From JAZDJJ01 sp043804035 (GTDB taxonomy: Bacteria > Bacteroidota > Bacteroidia > Palsa-948), in NCBI GenBank assembly GCA_043804035.1, contig JAZDJJ010000075.1:1-27601 (forward strand): 27,601 bases of DNA. The letters run 5' to 3'. A model generated the notes under the pieces. The model had not been told where the DNA came from. It worked only from the letters and a program-made list of their open reading frames with translations, and made no database searches. The translations under genes were made by a program, and so were the position numbers. Numbering within the stretch: position 1 is the stretch's first letter; each line of letters begins with the position of its first letter. Below, in pieces: positions 6,707 to 15,713 of this stretch.

Positions 6707-8068
6707 TTAAACAACTTCTCCGATTATTGTAGTAGTTGTACAGCTTTTCCCAAGTACATTCACATACTGTCCTTTTTTATGATTTCCTTTTGGAAAAACA
6801 ACAATAGTGTTTTGCGAATTACGCCCGTACAATTTATCAGCAGATTTTTTTGAAACACCTTCTATCAATACTATATGAACTTTTCCAATGCCATTCTTTA
6901 TTCTTTCGGCAGAATGTTTTTGTTGCAAGTCAATTATTTCCTTCAAACGTTTTCCTTTCACCTCATCAGAAATATCATCTTTGAATTTCTTTTCTGCCAA
7001 CGTTCCCGGTCGTTCGGAATATTTGAACGTATATGCAAAATCAAACTTTACTAATTCCATTAAAGAAAGTGTGTCGCGGTGCTGGGAATCTGTTTCTCCG
7101 CAAAAGCCGGAAATTATATCCGTTGAAATTCCACAATCGGGAATAATTTTTCGGATAGATTCTATACATTGTAAATACTCTTCGCGTGAATATCTGCGGT
7201 TCATTCTTTCCAAAACTTTTGTGCTTCCGCTTTGCATAGGCAAGTGAATGTATTTGCAAATATTATCGTGCTTCGCCATGATAAATAAGATATCATCAAT
7301 CATATCTTTTGGATGAGAAGTAGAAAAACGAATACGCAAATCAGGATTGGCTTTGGCAACCGATTCAAGTAAATCAGCAAACGAAATATTTTTTTCACTT
7401 TTAGATTTTGTTCCAATAAAATCGGAATTGAATTTATATGAATCCACATTCTGTCCGAGCAAAGTTACTTCGCGGTAACCGTTTTTAAAAAGTCCGGTTG
7501 CTTCTTTAACGATGCTCTGCGGATTGCGGCTCCGTTCTCGTCCACGAGTGAATGGCACTACACAAAAGGAACACATATTGTCGCATCCGCGCATGATGGA
7601 TATGAAAGCAGATACACCATTGCTGCCGAGCCGAACAGGATTAATATCAGAATAAGTTTCTTCGCGTGAAAGAAGAACATTCACGGCTTTTTGTCCGCCT
7701 TCAACTGTTTCAATCAAAGAATGTATGCTGCGGTAAGCATCAGGACCGGCAATGAGGTCAACTAATTTTTCTTCTTCCAAAAGTTGTTCTTTCAATCGTT
7801 CAGCCATACATCCGAGTATTCCAATAATTAGAGAAGGATTCTGTTTCTTTATTTTTTTAAAATCATGCAAACGATGACGCACTCGCCGCTCGGCATTATT
7901 GCGAATGGAACATGTGTTTAATAAAATTACATCGGCTTCTTTGTAATCGGAAGTAATAAAAAATCCTTTATCAGAAAGAATAGAAGCAACTATTTCGCTG
8001 TCAGAAAAATTCATCTGGCAACCATAATTTTCTATGAAAACTTTTTTAAGATGAATTTTATCAATCAT
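6707..8068 (-). CDS. miaB: tRNA-2-methylthio-N6-dimethylallyladenosine synthase MiaB
   Basis: A radical SAM enzyme that adds a methylthio group to i6A37 of tRNAs reading UNN codons. Counting from ATG 8068 (453 residues), the N-terminal UPF0004 domain has its three cluster cysteines at C17 (NYGCQMN), C53 (NTCSIRNNAERR) and C87 (LGCMAE). The radical SAM cluster motif CDNMCSFC is at 162-169, followed by PFTRGRERSR, and a TRAM domain forms the C-terminus (GKVHIVLIEGVSKKSADKLY...). An in-frame ATG at 8113 would add 15 residues with no family resemblance; I prefer 8068. It stands alone on its strand between two repeat-rich spacers. Confidence 0.96.
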   Translation of the reverse strand: MIDKIHLKKVFIENYGCQMNFSDSEIVASILSDKGFFITSDYKEADVILLNTCSIRNNAERRVRHRLHDFKKIKKQNPSLIIGILGCMAERLKEQLLEEEKLVDLIAGPDAYRSIHSLIETVEGGQKAVNVLLSREETYSDINPVRLGSNGVSAFISIMRGCDNMCSFCVVPFTRGRERSRNPQSIVKEATGLFKNGYREVTLLGQNVDSYKFNSDFIGTKSKSEKNISFADLLESVAKANPDLRIRFSTSHPKDMIDDILFIMAKHDNICKYIHLPMQSGSTKVLERMNRRYSREEYLQCIESIRKIIPDCGISTDIISGFCGETDSQHRDTLSLMELVKFDFAYTFKYSERPGTLAEKKFKDDISDEVKGKRLKEIIDLQQKHSAERIKNGIGKVHIVLIEGVSKKSADKLYGRNSQNTIVVFPKGNHKKGQYVNVLGKSCTTTTIIGEVV

Positions 8069-8128
8069 TTTGTTTTTGTAAAAATTTGTAAATAGAAAAT
8101 CACAACTAGCCAAAAGTTGTATAAAGGA

Positions 8129-8162
8129 TAGTTTTAAAAATACAAATAAAGGTCATTGCGAG
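8129..8162. repeat. Palindromic repeat, truncated copy 3 (left arm only)
   Basis: TTTTAAAAATACAAATAAAG followed by GTCATTGCGAG matches the left end of the copy at 6271-6306 almost base for base, including its AT-rich spacer. No matching right arm follows. Confidence 0.75.
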
Positions 8163-8580
8163 GCATAATTTTTTGTGCCAAAAAAATTAAATAAAGATGA
8201 ACTGAGGGCGGTTCATTAGTAATTTTTTTAATTCGTTAGGAGAAAATGGAAAATAGTATGGAAAGTAGCAATGTGAAAAAAGAGAATGGAAAGGAAACAT
8301 TTATCCAGACATTTCAAGAACTGGATTTTTCTATTTTCTAATTACTTATTTCTTTTTTCTATACCATTTTCTATTTTCACACCTGTCTGCAGGGCACAGG
8401 CAGATAACCAAATACTCGTATTGAACTTGCCGAAATAAATGACCTAAACAGTAACGAATTTTTAAAACTACCTTTATCAATCTCCCGTATATTTACACGG
8501 ATTTTTGTAGAAGGTTTTTTTTATCTATCTGCGATATCTGTAGGAGAAATTTAATCACTTGAATAGTAATCAATAATTAA
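8163..8580. other. Non-coding spacer with an imperfect 23-bp inverted repeat
   Basis: No gene is visible. Positions 8242-8264 and 8356-8378 are inverted repeats with 20 of 23 matches; all three differences are transitions. Together they frame a 137-base MITE-like segment. It is followed by ACCTGTCTGC / GCACAGGCAGA (about 8381-8404) and by an inverted copy of the TTCGGCAA..CAATACGAG unit (8415-8436). The last 100 bases before the gene at 8581 are AT-rich without a clear promoter. Confidence 0.6.
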
Positions 8581-9501
8581 ATGGTCGCGATAAAAAAATA
8601 TTCTTTACTATCTATTGTTTATTGCTTATCTATTCGTCTCATTATTTTTTTGTTTGTGGCGAAATGGTTATTTATCTGCTCTTTTGCTCAGCAAAAAACC
8701 GACTTTCCTTCCATGCAAGATTCTGTATTATTTCTTTTTAATAAAATGATTTCCGGAAAAACAGAAAGTATCCGACAGAATTACAGCGACCAATTTAAGT
8801 TAGCAATGATAAGCACCCTCAATACAGATAATTCCTTTCATTTTGCTTTTGATTCTCTCAAAAAATATAAAGTAATAATAGAGTCGCCTGATAAAGAACT
8901 TCGCATCTTTACATGGAATGTGGAAGGAGATGATGGCACTCAAAAGTTTTTTGGATTCGTACAGGCATACAATAAGAAATTAAAAAAGTATGAAGTGCAT
9001 ACACTTACCGACAAATCGGATGGAATAAAAGATCCACAGAACGCAGCAGTTGATAATACAAAATGGTTCGGTGCATATTATTATCAGATAATTACCAAAA
9101 AAATAAAAAAGAAAAAATATTATTTCCTCTTCGGCTGGGACGGCAATAATCGTGTTACGAATAAAAAACTTATTGATGTACTTTATTTCAACGAAAAAGG
9201 ATTTCCTAAGTTTGGCGAATCGTTGTTCAAAATGGAAAATGGAAAAATCCTGAAACGATTTATCCTTGAATATAAGGCAGGAGTTTTTGTGTCCCTACGT
9301 TATGATGAGAATAAAAACATAATTGTATTTGACCATCTTTCTCCCTCCAACTCAAATCTTGAAGGACAATATCAATTCTATGGACCAGATTTTACTTATG
9401 ATGGATTTGAATTTAAAAATGAGAAATGGCAATATATAAAAAATGTGGATGTACGAAACTTAAAAAATAAAACTAATAAATATTATATCTCTCCGAAATA
9501 A
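8581..9501 (+). CDS. Conserved hypothetical exported protein
   Basis: 306 residues, function not recognised. The N-terminus has a long hydrophobic run (about 7-36) ending SFAQ, consistent with a signal peptide and export. The mature part is rich in tyrosine, phenylalanine and lysine, with motifs such as FGAYYYQII, YFLFGWDGNNRVTNKK and IVFDHLSPSNSNLEGQ; the last suggests a compact beta-rich domain. Proteins of this size and style occur in Bacteroidota as uncharacterised secreted proteins. The signal region is unusually long, and its DNA resembles the ATTG/TTATTG-type sequence of nearby spacers, so the true start may be later or the 5' end may be repeat-derived. nusB starts 45 bases downstream. 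Confidence 0.75.
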   Translation: MVAIKKYSLLSIVYCLSIRLIIFLFVAKWLFICSFAQQKTDFPSMQDSVLFLFNKMISGKTESIRQNYSDQFKLAMISTLNTDNSFHFAFDSLKKYKVIIESPDKELRIFTWNVEGDDGTQKFFGFVQAYNKKLKKYEVHTLTDKSDGIKDPQNAAVDNTKWFGAYYYQIITKKIKKKKYYFLFGWDGNNRVTNKKLIDVLYFNEKGFPKFGESLFKMENGKILKRFILEYKAGVFVSLRYDENKNIIVFDHLSPSNSNLEGQYQFYGPDFTYDGFEFKNEKWQYIKNVDVRNLKNKTNKYYISPK

Positions 9502-9546
9502 TATTTGCATTCTTCTTTATACTTTCCCTTTATCTTTACCTACTTT

Positions 9547-10497
9547 ATGTTAAGCCGCAGATACATCAGAATAAAAGTAATGCAAGCATTGTATTCCTAT
9601 TTTCTTTCTAATGAAAATAACATTGCTCATCAGGAAAAAGAATTATTTTCTAGTATGGACAAGATATACGACCTTTATCTTTTCCTTCTTTTATTACTGA
9701 TTGAGATTCGCGCAAAAGCAAGAGAACTGATTGCAATACGTAAAACCAAAAAACTCCCTACACAAGAAGATATAACACCAAACACAAAGTTTATTGATAA
9801 TCGGATATTTGGAATTATTTCCATTAACAAACAACTTGCTTCAGAAACTTTTATCAGAAAAATCAGTTGGGATAAAGATAGGGATATTGTTCAAAAAATA
9901 TTTTCAGACATATCAAAAAGCAAAGAGTATGCACAATATATAAATTCTTCGGAAAGAAGTTTTTTGGAAGATAAAAATTTTATTCTTGATATCTGGATAC
10001 AATGTATTGCAGAAAACGAGCATATTCATTTTTTTTTAGAAGAAAAAAATATTCACTGGGCTGGCGATATTGATTTTGTTAATTCTATTGTTGTAAAAAC
10101 AATTGATGCTATCATAGAAAATGCCACAGACGATCACATGATTTTTAATCTTTTTAAGGACGAAGAAAAAGATAAATTATTTGCCCAAGAACTTTTTAGA
10201 AAGGTTATTGCTTTTAGTAACGAGATGGATAAAATCATTCAGTCCAAAACACAAAATTGGGATATAGAGCGTATTGCTCTTATGGATATTCTGCTGATGA
10301 AAATGGCAATAATAGAATTTTTGCATTTCCCTACCATCCCCGTAAAAGTTACATTGAACGAATACATAGAATTATCCAAACAATACAGCACACCCAAAAG
10401 CAGCATATTTATAAATGGCATATTAGATAAGTTGGTTCTGATGTTTAAGGACTCTGGCGAATTTAAAAAGCAAGGCAGAGGACTGATTGAGAATTGA
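9547..10497 (+). CDS. nusB: Transcription antitermination factor NusB (long form)
   Basis: 316 residues from ATG 9547 (MLSRRYIRIKVMQALYSYFL). It binds boxA RNA with NusE (S10) to support processive transcription of rRNA operons. The first helix with RR.IR.K.MQALY is the RNA-binding start of the family. The C-terminal half carries the NusB fold (LFRKVIAFSNEMDKIIQSKT, WDIERIALMDILLMKMAIIE, IPVKVTLNEYIELSKQYS, FINGILDKL). Bacteroidota NusB is about twice the E. coli length because of an inserted helical region, seen here at about 50-190. The upstream TTG at 9505 is not needed. It leads the usual cluster nusB - DUF1573 lipoprotein - yajC. Confidence 0.95.
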   Translation: MLSRRYIRIKVMQALYSYFLSNENNIAHQEKELFSSMDKIYDLYLFLLLLLIEIRAKARELIAIRKTKKLPTQEDITPNTKFIDNRIFGIISINKQLASETFIRKISWDKDRDIVQKIFSDISKSKEYAQYINSSERSFLEDKNFILDIWIQCIAENEHIHFFLEEKNIHWAGDIDFVNSIVVKTIDAIIENATDDHMIFNLFKDEEKDKLFAQELFRKVIAFSNEMDKIIQSKTQNWDIERIALMDILLMKMAIIEFLHFPTIPVKVTLNEYIELSKQYSTPKSSIFINGILDKLVLMFKDSGEFKKQGRGLIEN

Positions 10498-10515
10498 TGA
10501 TTAAAATTATCTTTG
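10487..10515 (+). promoter_or_regulatory. Bacteroidota-type promoter (TTG - 18 bp - TATCTTTG)
   Basis: TTG at 10487-10489 and TATCTTTG at 10508-10515 lie across the end of nusB, 20 bases before the ATG of the DUF1573 gene. The lipoprotein-yajC set can therefore be transcribed independently of nusB. Confidence 0.6.
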
Positions 10516-10534
10516 CAAATAAATTTCTATTAAA

Positions 10535-11017
10535 ATGAAAAAAAATTATATATCTGTTTTCTTTTTTTTATTAATGATTCTTTTTTTTTCCTGTCAGCAG
10601 GGGGATAACAATAATGAAACTACAACTGATATTGTTAATATTCAAGGTTCAGCAGGAGAAGGGATAAATAAAGAAAACTTGCCTATCATAAAATTTAATG
10701 AAGTGGAATTTGATTTTGATACTATTACACAAGGTGAAAAAGTGTCGCACGATTTTAAATTCAGAAATTTAGGAAAATCGGCTCTTGTTATTTCTTCTGC
10801 TTCTGCTTCTTGCGGATGCACAGTGACAGAATATCCTAAGAAGCCGATTAGATCTGGTGAGAGTGCCGAAGTTAATGTGGTATTTGATAGTAGCAATAAA
10901 AGTGGAATAGTAACAAAAGAAGTTACGCTCATCACCAACTGCATGCCAAATAAAACAATCATTCGTATCAAAGCAAATATTTTTGTTCCTGCAAATAATA
11001 ACCCTGTTAAATCTTAA
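10535..11017 (+). CDS. DUF1573 domain lipoprotein
   Basis: 160 residues. The N-terminus has a lysine-rich start, a hydrophobic stretch and a lipobox FFSC with Cys20, so it should be a lipoprotein. The rest is one DUF1573 domain: VEFDFDTITQGEKVSHDFKF, then SASASCGCTVTEYPKKPIRS with the conserved CGC (93-95), and VVFDSSN plus an immunoglobulin-like end. The domain is widespread in Bacteroidota; its function is unknown, although the fold resembles ASH/PapD-type binding modules. It has its own predicted promoter and precedes yajC by 11 bases, a standard arrangement in the phylum. Confidence 0.92.
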   Translation: MKKNYISVFFFLLMILFFSCQQGDNNNETTTDIVNIQGSAGEGINKENLPIIKFNEVEFDFDTITQGEKVSHDFKFRNLGKSALVISSASASCGCTVTEYPKKPIRSGESAEVNVVFDSSNKSGIVTKEVTLITNCMPNKTIIRIKANIFVPANNNPVKS

Positions 11018-11028
11018 ATTATAATTCT

Positions 11029-11352
11029 ATGAATTCATTACTCGTTATTTTGATGAACCCCTCAGGCGGAGATCAAAGCCCTGTTGGTAGTTTGGTTTTT
11101 CTCGGACTGATTTTCGTTGTGTTCTACTTTTTTATGATTCGTCCTCAGATTAAAAAAACAAAACAGCAGAATAAGTTCAGGCAGGAAATTAAAAAAGGTG
11201 ATAAGATAATTACTATCGGAGGTGTTCACGGAAAAATTATTGAAGTTGGTGATACAACTTTCATTATTGAAGTGGAAGGAGCAAACCGATTAAAAATAGA
11301 GAAGACCGCAATTTCTATGGAATCCAGCCAGCAATTGGTGGAGAAAAAATAA
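11029..11352 (+). CDS. yajC: Preprotein translocase accessory subunit YajC
   Basis: 107 residues, typical size. One membrane helix (about 20-37, VGSLVFLGLIFVVFYFFMI) is followed by the hallmark MIRPQIKKTKQQNKFRQEIK and a cytoplasmic beta domain GDKIITIGGVHGKIIEVGDT. It associates with SecDF at the inner membrane. It lies directly downstream of the DUF1573 lipoprotein and upstream of a YbbR-like gene, as in other Bacteroidota. Confidence 0.96.
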   Translation: MNSLLVILMNPSGGDQSPVGSLVFLGLIFVVFYFFMIRPQIKKTKQQNKFRQEIKKGDKIITIGGVHGKIIEVGDTTFIIEVEGANRLKIEKTAISMESSQQLVEKK

Positions 11353-11419
11353 AAAACAGATAACTTTTAAAATTGTCACAAAAGTATCAGAACACCGATA
11401 TTCACAATCCATAAGTTTC

Positions 11420-11854
11420 TTGAAAACAGGATTATTAAAAATTCTCCGTCCCAGCATCCGCTCGGATATTAAAATCAACAAAAAAGTTTTTGTTTTTTGC
11501 ATCTGCCTGTTGATTTCTTTTTTTGCGTGGATGCAAATTAATCTTTCCAAAAAATATAATCATATTTTGAATTTGTCAGTTGAAATCGACAACATTCCCA
11601 AAAATCGTTTTAGTATTGATAAACTTAAAGGAAATTTGATGGCTGATGTTGAAGCAACCGGATTTAGTTTATTAAACTATGAACAGCAAAATATAAATGT
11701 GGATTTTAGAAAAACAAGAAAACAAAAAAATAATAATCTGTTTTATTTTCTTCCGAATACTTTATTAAAATCAGTCAGCAAAAAATTAGGAAAAAAATTT
11801 AAAGTATTTAAAATAAATCCCGATACATTATATTTTGAATTGAAAGAAAAATAA
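11420..11854 (+). CDS. Short YbbR-like membrane protein
   Basis: 144 residues from a TTG start at 11420 (no ATG fits; the frame is open upstream). One membrane helix near the N-terminus (FVFCICLLISFFAWMQI) is followed by LSKKYNHILNLSVEIDNIPK, and the end is INPDTLYFELKEK. This pattern matches the start of Bacteroidota YbbR-like proteins and fits the position between yajC and coaE. Most such proteins are about 300 residues with several YbbR repeats; this one stops after the first. It is either a natural short form or a truncated gene. coaE begins five bases after the stop. Confidence 0.75.
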   Translation: MKTGLLKILRPSIRSDIKINKKVFVFCICLLISFFAWMQINLSKKYNHILNLSVEIDNIPKNRFSIDKLKGNLMADVEATGFSLLNYEQQNINVDFRKTRKQKNNNLFYFLPNTLLKSVSKKLGKKFKVFKINPDTLYFELKEK

Positions 11855-11859
11855 TTTTT

Positions 11860-12445
11860 ATGAAAGTTGTGGGAATTACAGGAGGAATTGGAAGCGGCAA
11901 AACAACAGTTTGCAAAATTTTTGAATCATTTGGAATTCCTGTTTTTTATGCTGATGTGGAAGCCAAAAAAATATTAAATAATTATTATATCAGCCGAAAA
12001 GTGATATCTGTTTTTGGAAAAAAAATATGCGAAAAAAAAAAATCAGATTAACAAACAAAAATTAGCATCAATAATATTTAATGATGAACAATCTTTACAT
12101 AAACTAAATGCCATCATCCATCCGGCTGTCAAAAAGAAATTCCAAACTTGGGTCAAACAAAATAGTAATTCAAAATATGTAATAGAAGAAGCAGCAATTC
12201 TGATAGAAAGCGGAGCAATTCATGATATTGATATTATTATTTCTGTAATAGCCAATAAAAAACTGAGAATTGAAAGAATAAAAAAACGAGATAATGTAAA
12301 TAAATCCACTGTATTAAGCCGAATGAAACACCAGATTAGCGATAAAGAAAAAACAAACTATTCTGATTATATAATTAACAATGATGGCAACCATTCTTTA
12401 ATCAAACAGGCGTTGAAAATCCATCACAAATTATGTAATAAATAA
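11860..12445 (+). CDS. coaE: Dephospho-CoA kinase CoaE, frame interrupted at an A11 tract
   Basis: CoaE makes the last step of coenzyme A synthesis: ATP-dependent phosphorylation of dephospho-CoA. The first part (11860-12051) gives MKVVGITGGIGSGKTTVCKI with the P-loop GGIGSGKT at 8-15 and YADVEAKKI; it runs into a stop soon after an A11 tract (12032-12042). The rest continues in another frame to 12445: NQINKQKLASIIFNDEQSLH, then KLNAIIHPAVKKKF, VIEEAAILIESG and RMKHQISDKEK, all CoaE-typical. With ten As instead of eleven the reading frame is whole, about 194 residues, a normal length. The gene is normally essential, so either the tract length is wrong in the assembly, or polymerase slippage restores the protein, or a second copy exists elsewhere. 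A separate gene starting at 12014 is not likely. Confidence 0.9.
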
Positions 12446-12450
12446 TGCAC

Positions 12451-12473
12451 ATATACATTGAAACGCAAAATCA
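12451..12473. repeat. Left 23-bp inverted repeat of the type IIG module
   Basis: It starts five bases after the coaE stop codon. It is the reverse complement of 16023-16045 with 22 of 23 matches (shared core CATTGAAACGCAAA). The two repeats enclose only the type IIG enzyme gene and the small gene at 15714. Confidence 0.9.
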
Positions 12474-12523
12474 TGAAAATTATATTTTTATTTGATTTAT
12501 CTTTACTTTAATTCTTTTAAATC

Positions 12524-15500
12524 ATGTCCAAAATTATTCTTAATACCTTAAAAACACTAAAAACACTTTGGGATACTGAAAAAGAATTTTATCGTAATGC
12601 TGAGGTAGGTTCAGGAGTTCAGGATTTTATTTATAGTGTTTTTCAATGTTCTGAACTTTTTAATCTGAATGCAGGCATACTCGCAACAAAAGACAGTAAA
12701 CGTGAAAATGAATTTATTAAAGAAGCAAAAAAGAAAGGTCGCAGGGCAGATATTGTAATATTCATTGATTCTGATATTGTTATTCCTGTTGAAGTAGAAA
12801 AATACGGAAACATCAAAGCGGGAATACAACAAATTTACAATTATCAAGCAGATTGGGTAAAGAAATATGGCATACTAACCGATGGTAATGAATGGAGATT
12901 TTACAACAATACCATTATTGAACGGACTTTTTTTATTGATAAAGTTCTTGATAATCCTACTGACTTTTTAACCTTTTGGAAAGAATATATTACACCTGAA
13001 TACTATTATCGGTCATTCTTTCATAAAAAAGGACAACAACAATTATTTGATGAATATATCCCGCATCTTGACGAAAAACGTGAGGATTTTTTTAAAGACA
13101 TCACTAAACTGATAGAGAATTTTAAAGACAAACTCAAACTCAAAGGTTATTTTAAGGAAGTAAATGACGAAACAGAGAAAGCAAAGAAATCCGTTGAAAT
13201 TACTTATGCTTATCTTATCCAGTTCATTCTTTATAAAACTCTTGTAGATAATCAATTTGCCGATTTTGAAGACGACTGGAAACAACGCATTATCACGATT
13301 AACAACGCCCTTAATTCAAAATCTTATGGAGAGATTTTACAAAAAATACAAGGCATCAGCAGTAAAATTTCCGAGAACATTTACAAGTGTTTCAACGATG
13401 AACAGGAAGTAATTAATAAACATTTAAAAGGAATATTAGATAAACCCAAAAATGAAATCAGCGATGTTTCTGTTTGGCTTGACATTTTGCTTTTCATCAA
13501 CCGCTACAATTTTGCCAATGTGAAAAATGAAATATTTGGTTATGTTTATGAAAATTATTTAAAAGACCTTTATCTTAATGAAAAGAAAGGACAATATTTC
13601 ACTGACCCGCTTGTAGTGGATTTTATGCTGGAGCAAATCGGCTACACTCCCGAAAATCTGAAAAAGCGATACGCAAAAGATAAAGACAGCATTTCCATTA
13701 TTGACCCTTCATGCGGTAGCGGTACATTTTTATACAATGCAACAGCACGGTTGGTAGATACCTTTTTTAAAAATAATCAAGCTTCTGCAAAAGCAGCCGA
13801 ACAAATCATTAATGACAATATATTCGGACTTGATATTGCAGAGTTTCCTCTCTATCTTGCCGAGATGAATATACTGATGAGAATGTTACCTATTATTATA
13901 ACTGAAAAATACAATAATCCTATTAAGCAGAAAATAAAAATGTTTAAAACCCGCGACAGTATTGCTGAATTTTTAGACACGGCTCTTCGCAATACCATTA
14001 CAGATATTACCACCCAATGGAAAAAGGACAAGGGGCAAATGTCGCTGTTTACCGATTTGCTTGACCTCGGCTACCAAAGCCACATGCGCGATTACCGGGA
14101 TTTGCAACCTTTGAAAGAGTCAGTTGAAAATCGTAATGGTATTCCCCGCTACCGTTTTGATTTTGTAATTGGAAACCCGCCGTATATTTCTTTTAAAGAA
14201 TGTTCAAAACAAAATATTCTCTTTTTCCAATTACAGAAAGAAGGAAAGATTAGAATGAATGATATTTATGGATTAAATCTTCATAGCGTTCCTGGCTTTA
14301 GAAAAAAATATGCTCCCAATCCAAACATCTATGCTTACTTTATTGCTTTAGGTTTAGTATTATTAAAAGACAGAGCATTTTTTAGTTTCATTATTCCTCA
14401 AACATTACTTACTGCTGGCGACTTAGATGTTTTACGTTATCACTTAAGTAAATTTGTAACCATACATAAAATAATAAACTTTTCAGGTAAAATGTTTGTC
14501 GGCAGAGGAATTAAACAGAATAAACCTATCCCTACATCAAGTTTAATTTTTGTAATTGAGAAAATTCCTTCAACACCAAACCATGATATTGAAGTATTAA
14601 ATTATAATGGGGATTCCGAGAGCGTCGAACAAGTTATTACAAACATCAGGAAAGGAAAAAAGACAAGAAAGATAAAAGTTAGTCAAAAGAAATTGTTAAA
14701 GAATTTTATTAATTGGAATTTCCTTTTACAAGACGAAGAATTCATTGATTTTTATAATGATTATAAAAAAAATTCAGATTCATTATTTCAATACTACCAA
14801 CATAGCGAAGCAGAAAGAATCTTCAAACATAGATTTTACTTTGACAGAGGTTTGAAATTTCTGAAAGAATCTATCAAAACATTTTTAGGTGATTTCAATA
14901 TTCCAATTTTGCTTAAACATCATTACTTGGCAATTAAAAGCACAAATTTTGTTGATGAAAAAGATATTGTTCTACCATATGGAACACAAGGATTCGTGGT
15001 TTATCAACAGAAATACAAAATCTTGTGGAGATATATTAATTACGACCATTTCAGATTTTCAGAAAATGATGTGATGATTGATTACAATCATGTTGTCATA
15101 AGCTCAAATTGTAAAGAAGAGATTCTTTATTTGCTTTCAATCCTTAACTCAAAAATATCAGTTAGAATTTTTAACGGCTTCTTAAGAAATGAAAATGAAA
15201 AAGATATTTTGATTGGAATTAAGAGCATTAAAGAATTTCTGCAAGTCCCTGTAATAGATAAAGAGAATGAGAAAATAAAGAAAGAAATTATTCTGCAATC
15301 TGAAAATCTCATCAATTTAGAAAATTTCTCTCTTTCCAATTATGCCGACTTTAAAGGCATTCTGCAACAAAAATTTGATTCTGTTGAAGTACAAAGCAAC
15401 AATCTTGTAATTGGTTACAAAACAAATTATGTTAAATGTAAAATTACAGGCAACACTTCATTGGTTCAGCAAACCCTGAATGAAACTCTTTCTTCTCTAA

Positions 15501-15709
15501 CAGACGAAAACGGAACAGGCAACATCAGTGAATTAAAAAACCTTCTTGTTATTGATTTTGAAAAACAGGAGCAAATCAAAGAATATATTGATGATTTGGG
15601 GTTCGCTCTTTACTTTAAAATAAAATTATCTGTTATCGGTTTTTCAAATCGTGAAAAAATTCACGATATGGTTTCAAAACATAGATATTTCAAACTAATA
15701 AATTCTTAA
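12524..15709 (+). CDS. Type IIG restriction-modification enzyme (Eco57I-like, fused nuclease and N6-adenine methylase)
   Basis: 1061 residues, normal for single-chain type IIG enzymes that cut and methylate DNA. The N-terminal nuclease part has GRRADIVIF (D76) and IPVEVEKYG (E90, E92, K93), compatible with a PD-(D/E)xK site. A helical linker is followed by the methylase: motif I DPSCGSGTF at 394-402 (SAM binding), GLDIAEFPLYLAEMNILMRM, and catalytic motif IV NPPY at 551-554, which marks N6-adenine methylation. The part after about 700 would be the target-recognition region (ILWRYINYDHFRFSENDVMI, LYLLSILNSKISVRIFNGFL). No separate specificity or nuclease gene is needed. The gene is intact. It is followed four bases later by a small gene, and both sit between 23-bp inverted repeats, which suggests transfer as a unit. 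The recognition sequence cannot be predicted. Confidence 0.9.
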   Translation: MSKIILNTLKTLKTLWDTEKEFYRNAEVGSGVQDFIYSVFQCSELFNLNAGILATKDSKRENEFIKEAKKKGRRADIVIFIDSDIVIPVEVEKYGNIKAGIQQIYNYQADWVKKYGILTDGNEWRFYNNTIIERTFFIDKVLDNPTDFLTFWKEYITPEYYYRSFFHKKGQQQLFDEYIPHLDEKREDFFKDITKLIENFKDKLKLKGYFKEVNDETEKAKKSVEITYAYLIQFILYKTLVDNQFADFEDDWKQRIITINNALNSKSYGEILQKIQGISSKISENIYKCFNDEQEVINKHLKGILDKPKNEISDVSVWLDILLFINRYNFANVKNEIFGYVYENYLKDLYLNEKKGQYFTDPLVVDFMLEQIGYTPENLKKRYAKDKDSISIIDPSCGSGTFLYNATARLVDTFFKNNQASAKAAEQIINDNIFGLDIAEFPLYLAEMNILMRMLPIIITEKYNNPIKQKIKMFKTRDSIAEFLDTALRNTITDITTQWKKDKGQMSLFTDLLDLGYQSHMRDYRDLQPLKESVENRNGIPRYRFDFVIGNPPYISFKECSKQNILFFQLQKEGKIRMNDIYGLNLHSVPGFRKKYAPNPNIYAYFIALGLVLLKDRAFFSFIIPQTLLTAGDLDVLRYHLSKFVTIHKIINFSGKMFVGRGIKQNKPIPTSSLIFVIEKIPSTPNHDIEVLNYNGDSESVEQVITNIRKGKKTRKIKVSQKKLLKNFINWNFLLQDEEFIDFYNDYKKNSDSLFQYYQHSEAERIFKHRFYFDRGLKFLKESIKTFLGDFNIPILLKHHYLAIKSTNFVDEKDIVLPYGTQGFVVYQQKYKILWRYINYDHFRFSENDVMIDYNHVVISSNCKEEILYLLSILNSKISVRIFNGFLRNENEKDILIGIKSIKEFLQVPVIDKENEKIKKEIILQSENLINLENFSLSNYADFKGILQQKFDSVEVQSNNLVIGYKTNYVKCKITGNTSLVQQTLNETLSSLTDENGTGNISELKNLLVIDFEKQEQIKEYIDDLGFALYFKIKLSVIGFSNREKIHDMVSKHRYFKLINS

Positions 15710-15713
15710 ACAC

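Noticed and set aside
12014..12445. A separate gene starting with the ATG-like position at 12014
   Set aside because: Its sequence after the first dozen residues is the direct continuation of CoaE; its start lies in a low-complexity A-rich stretch.
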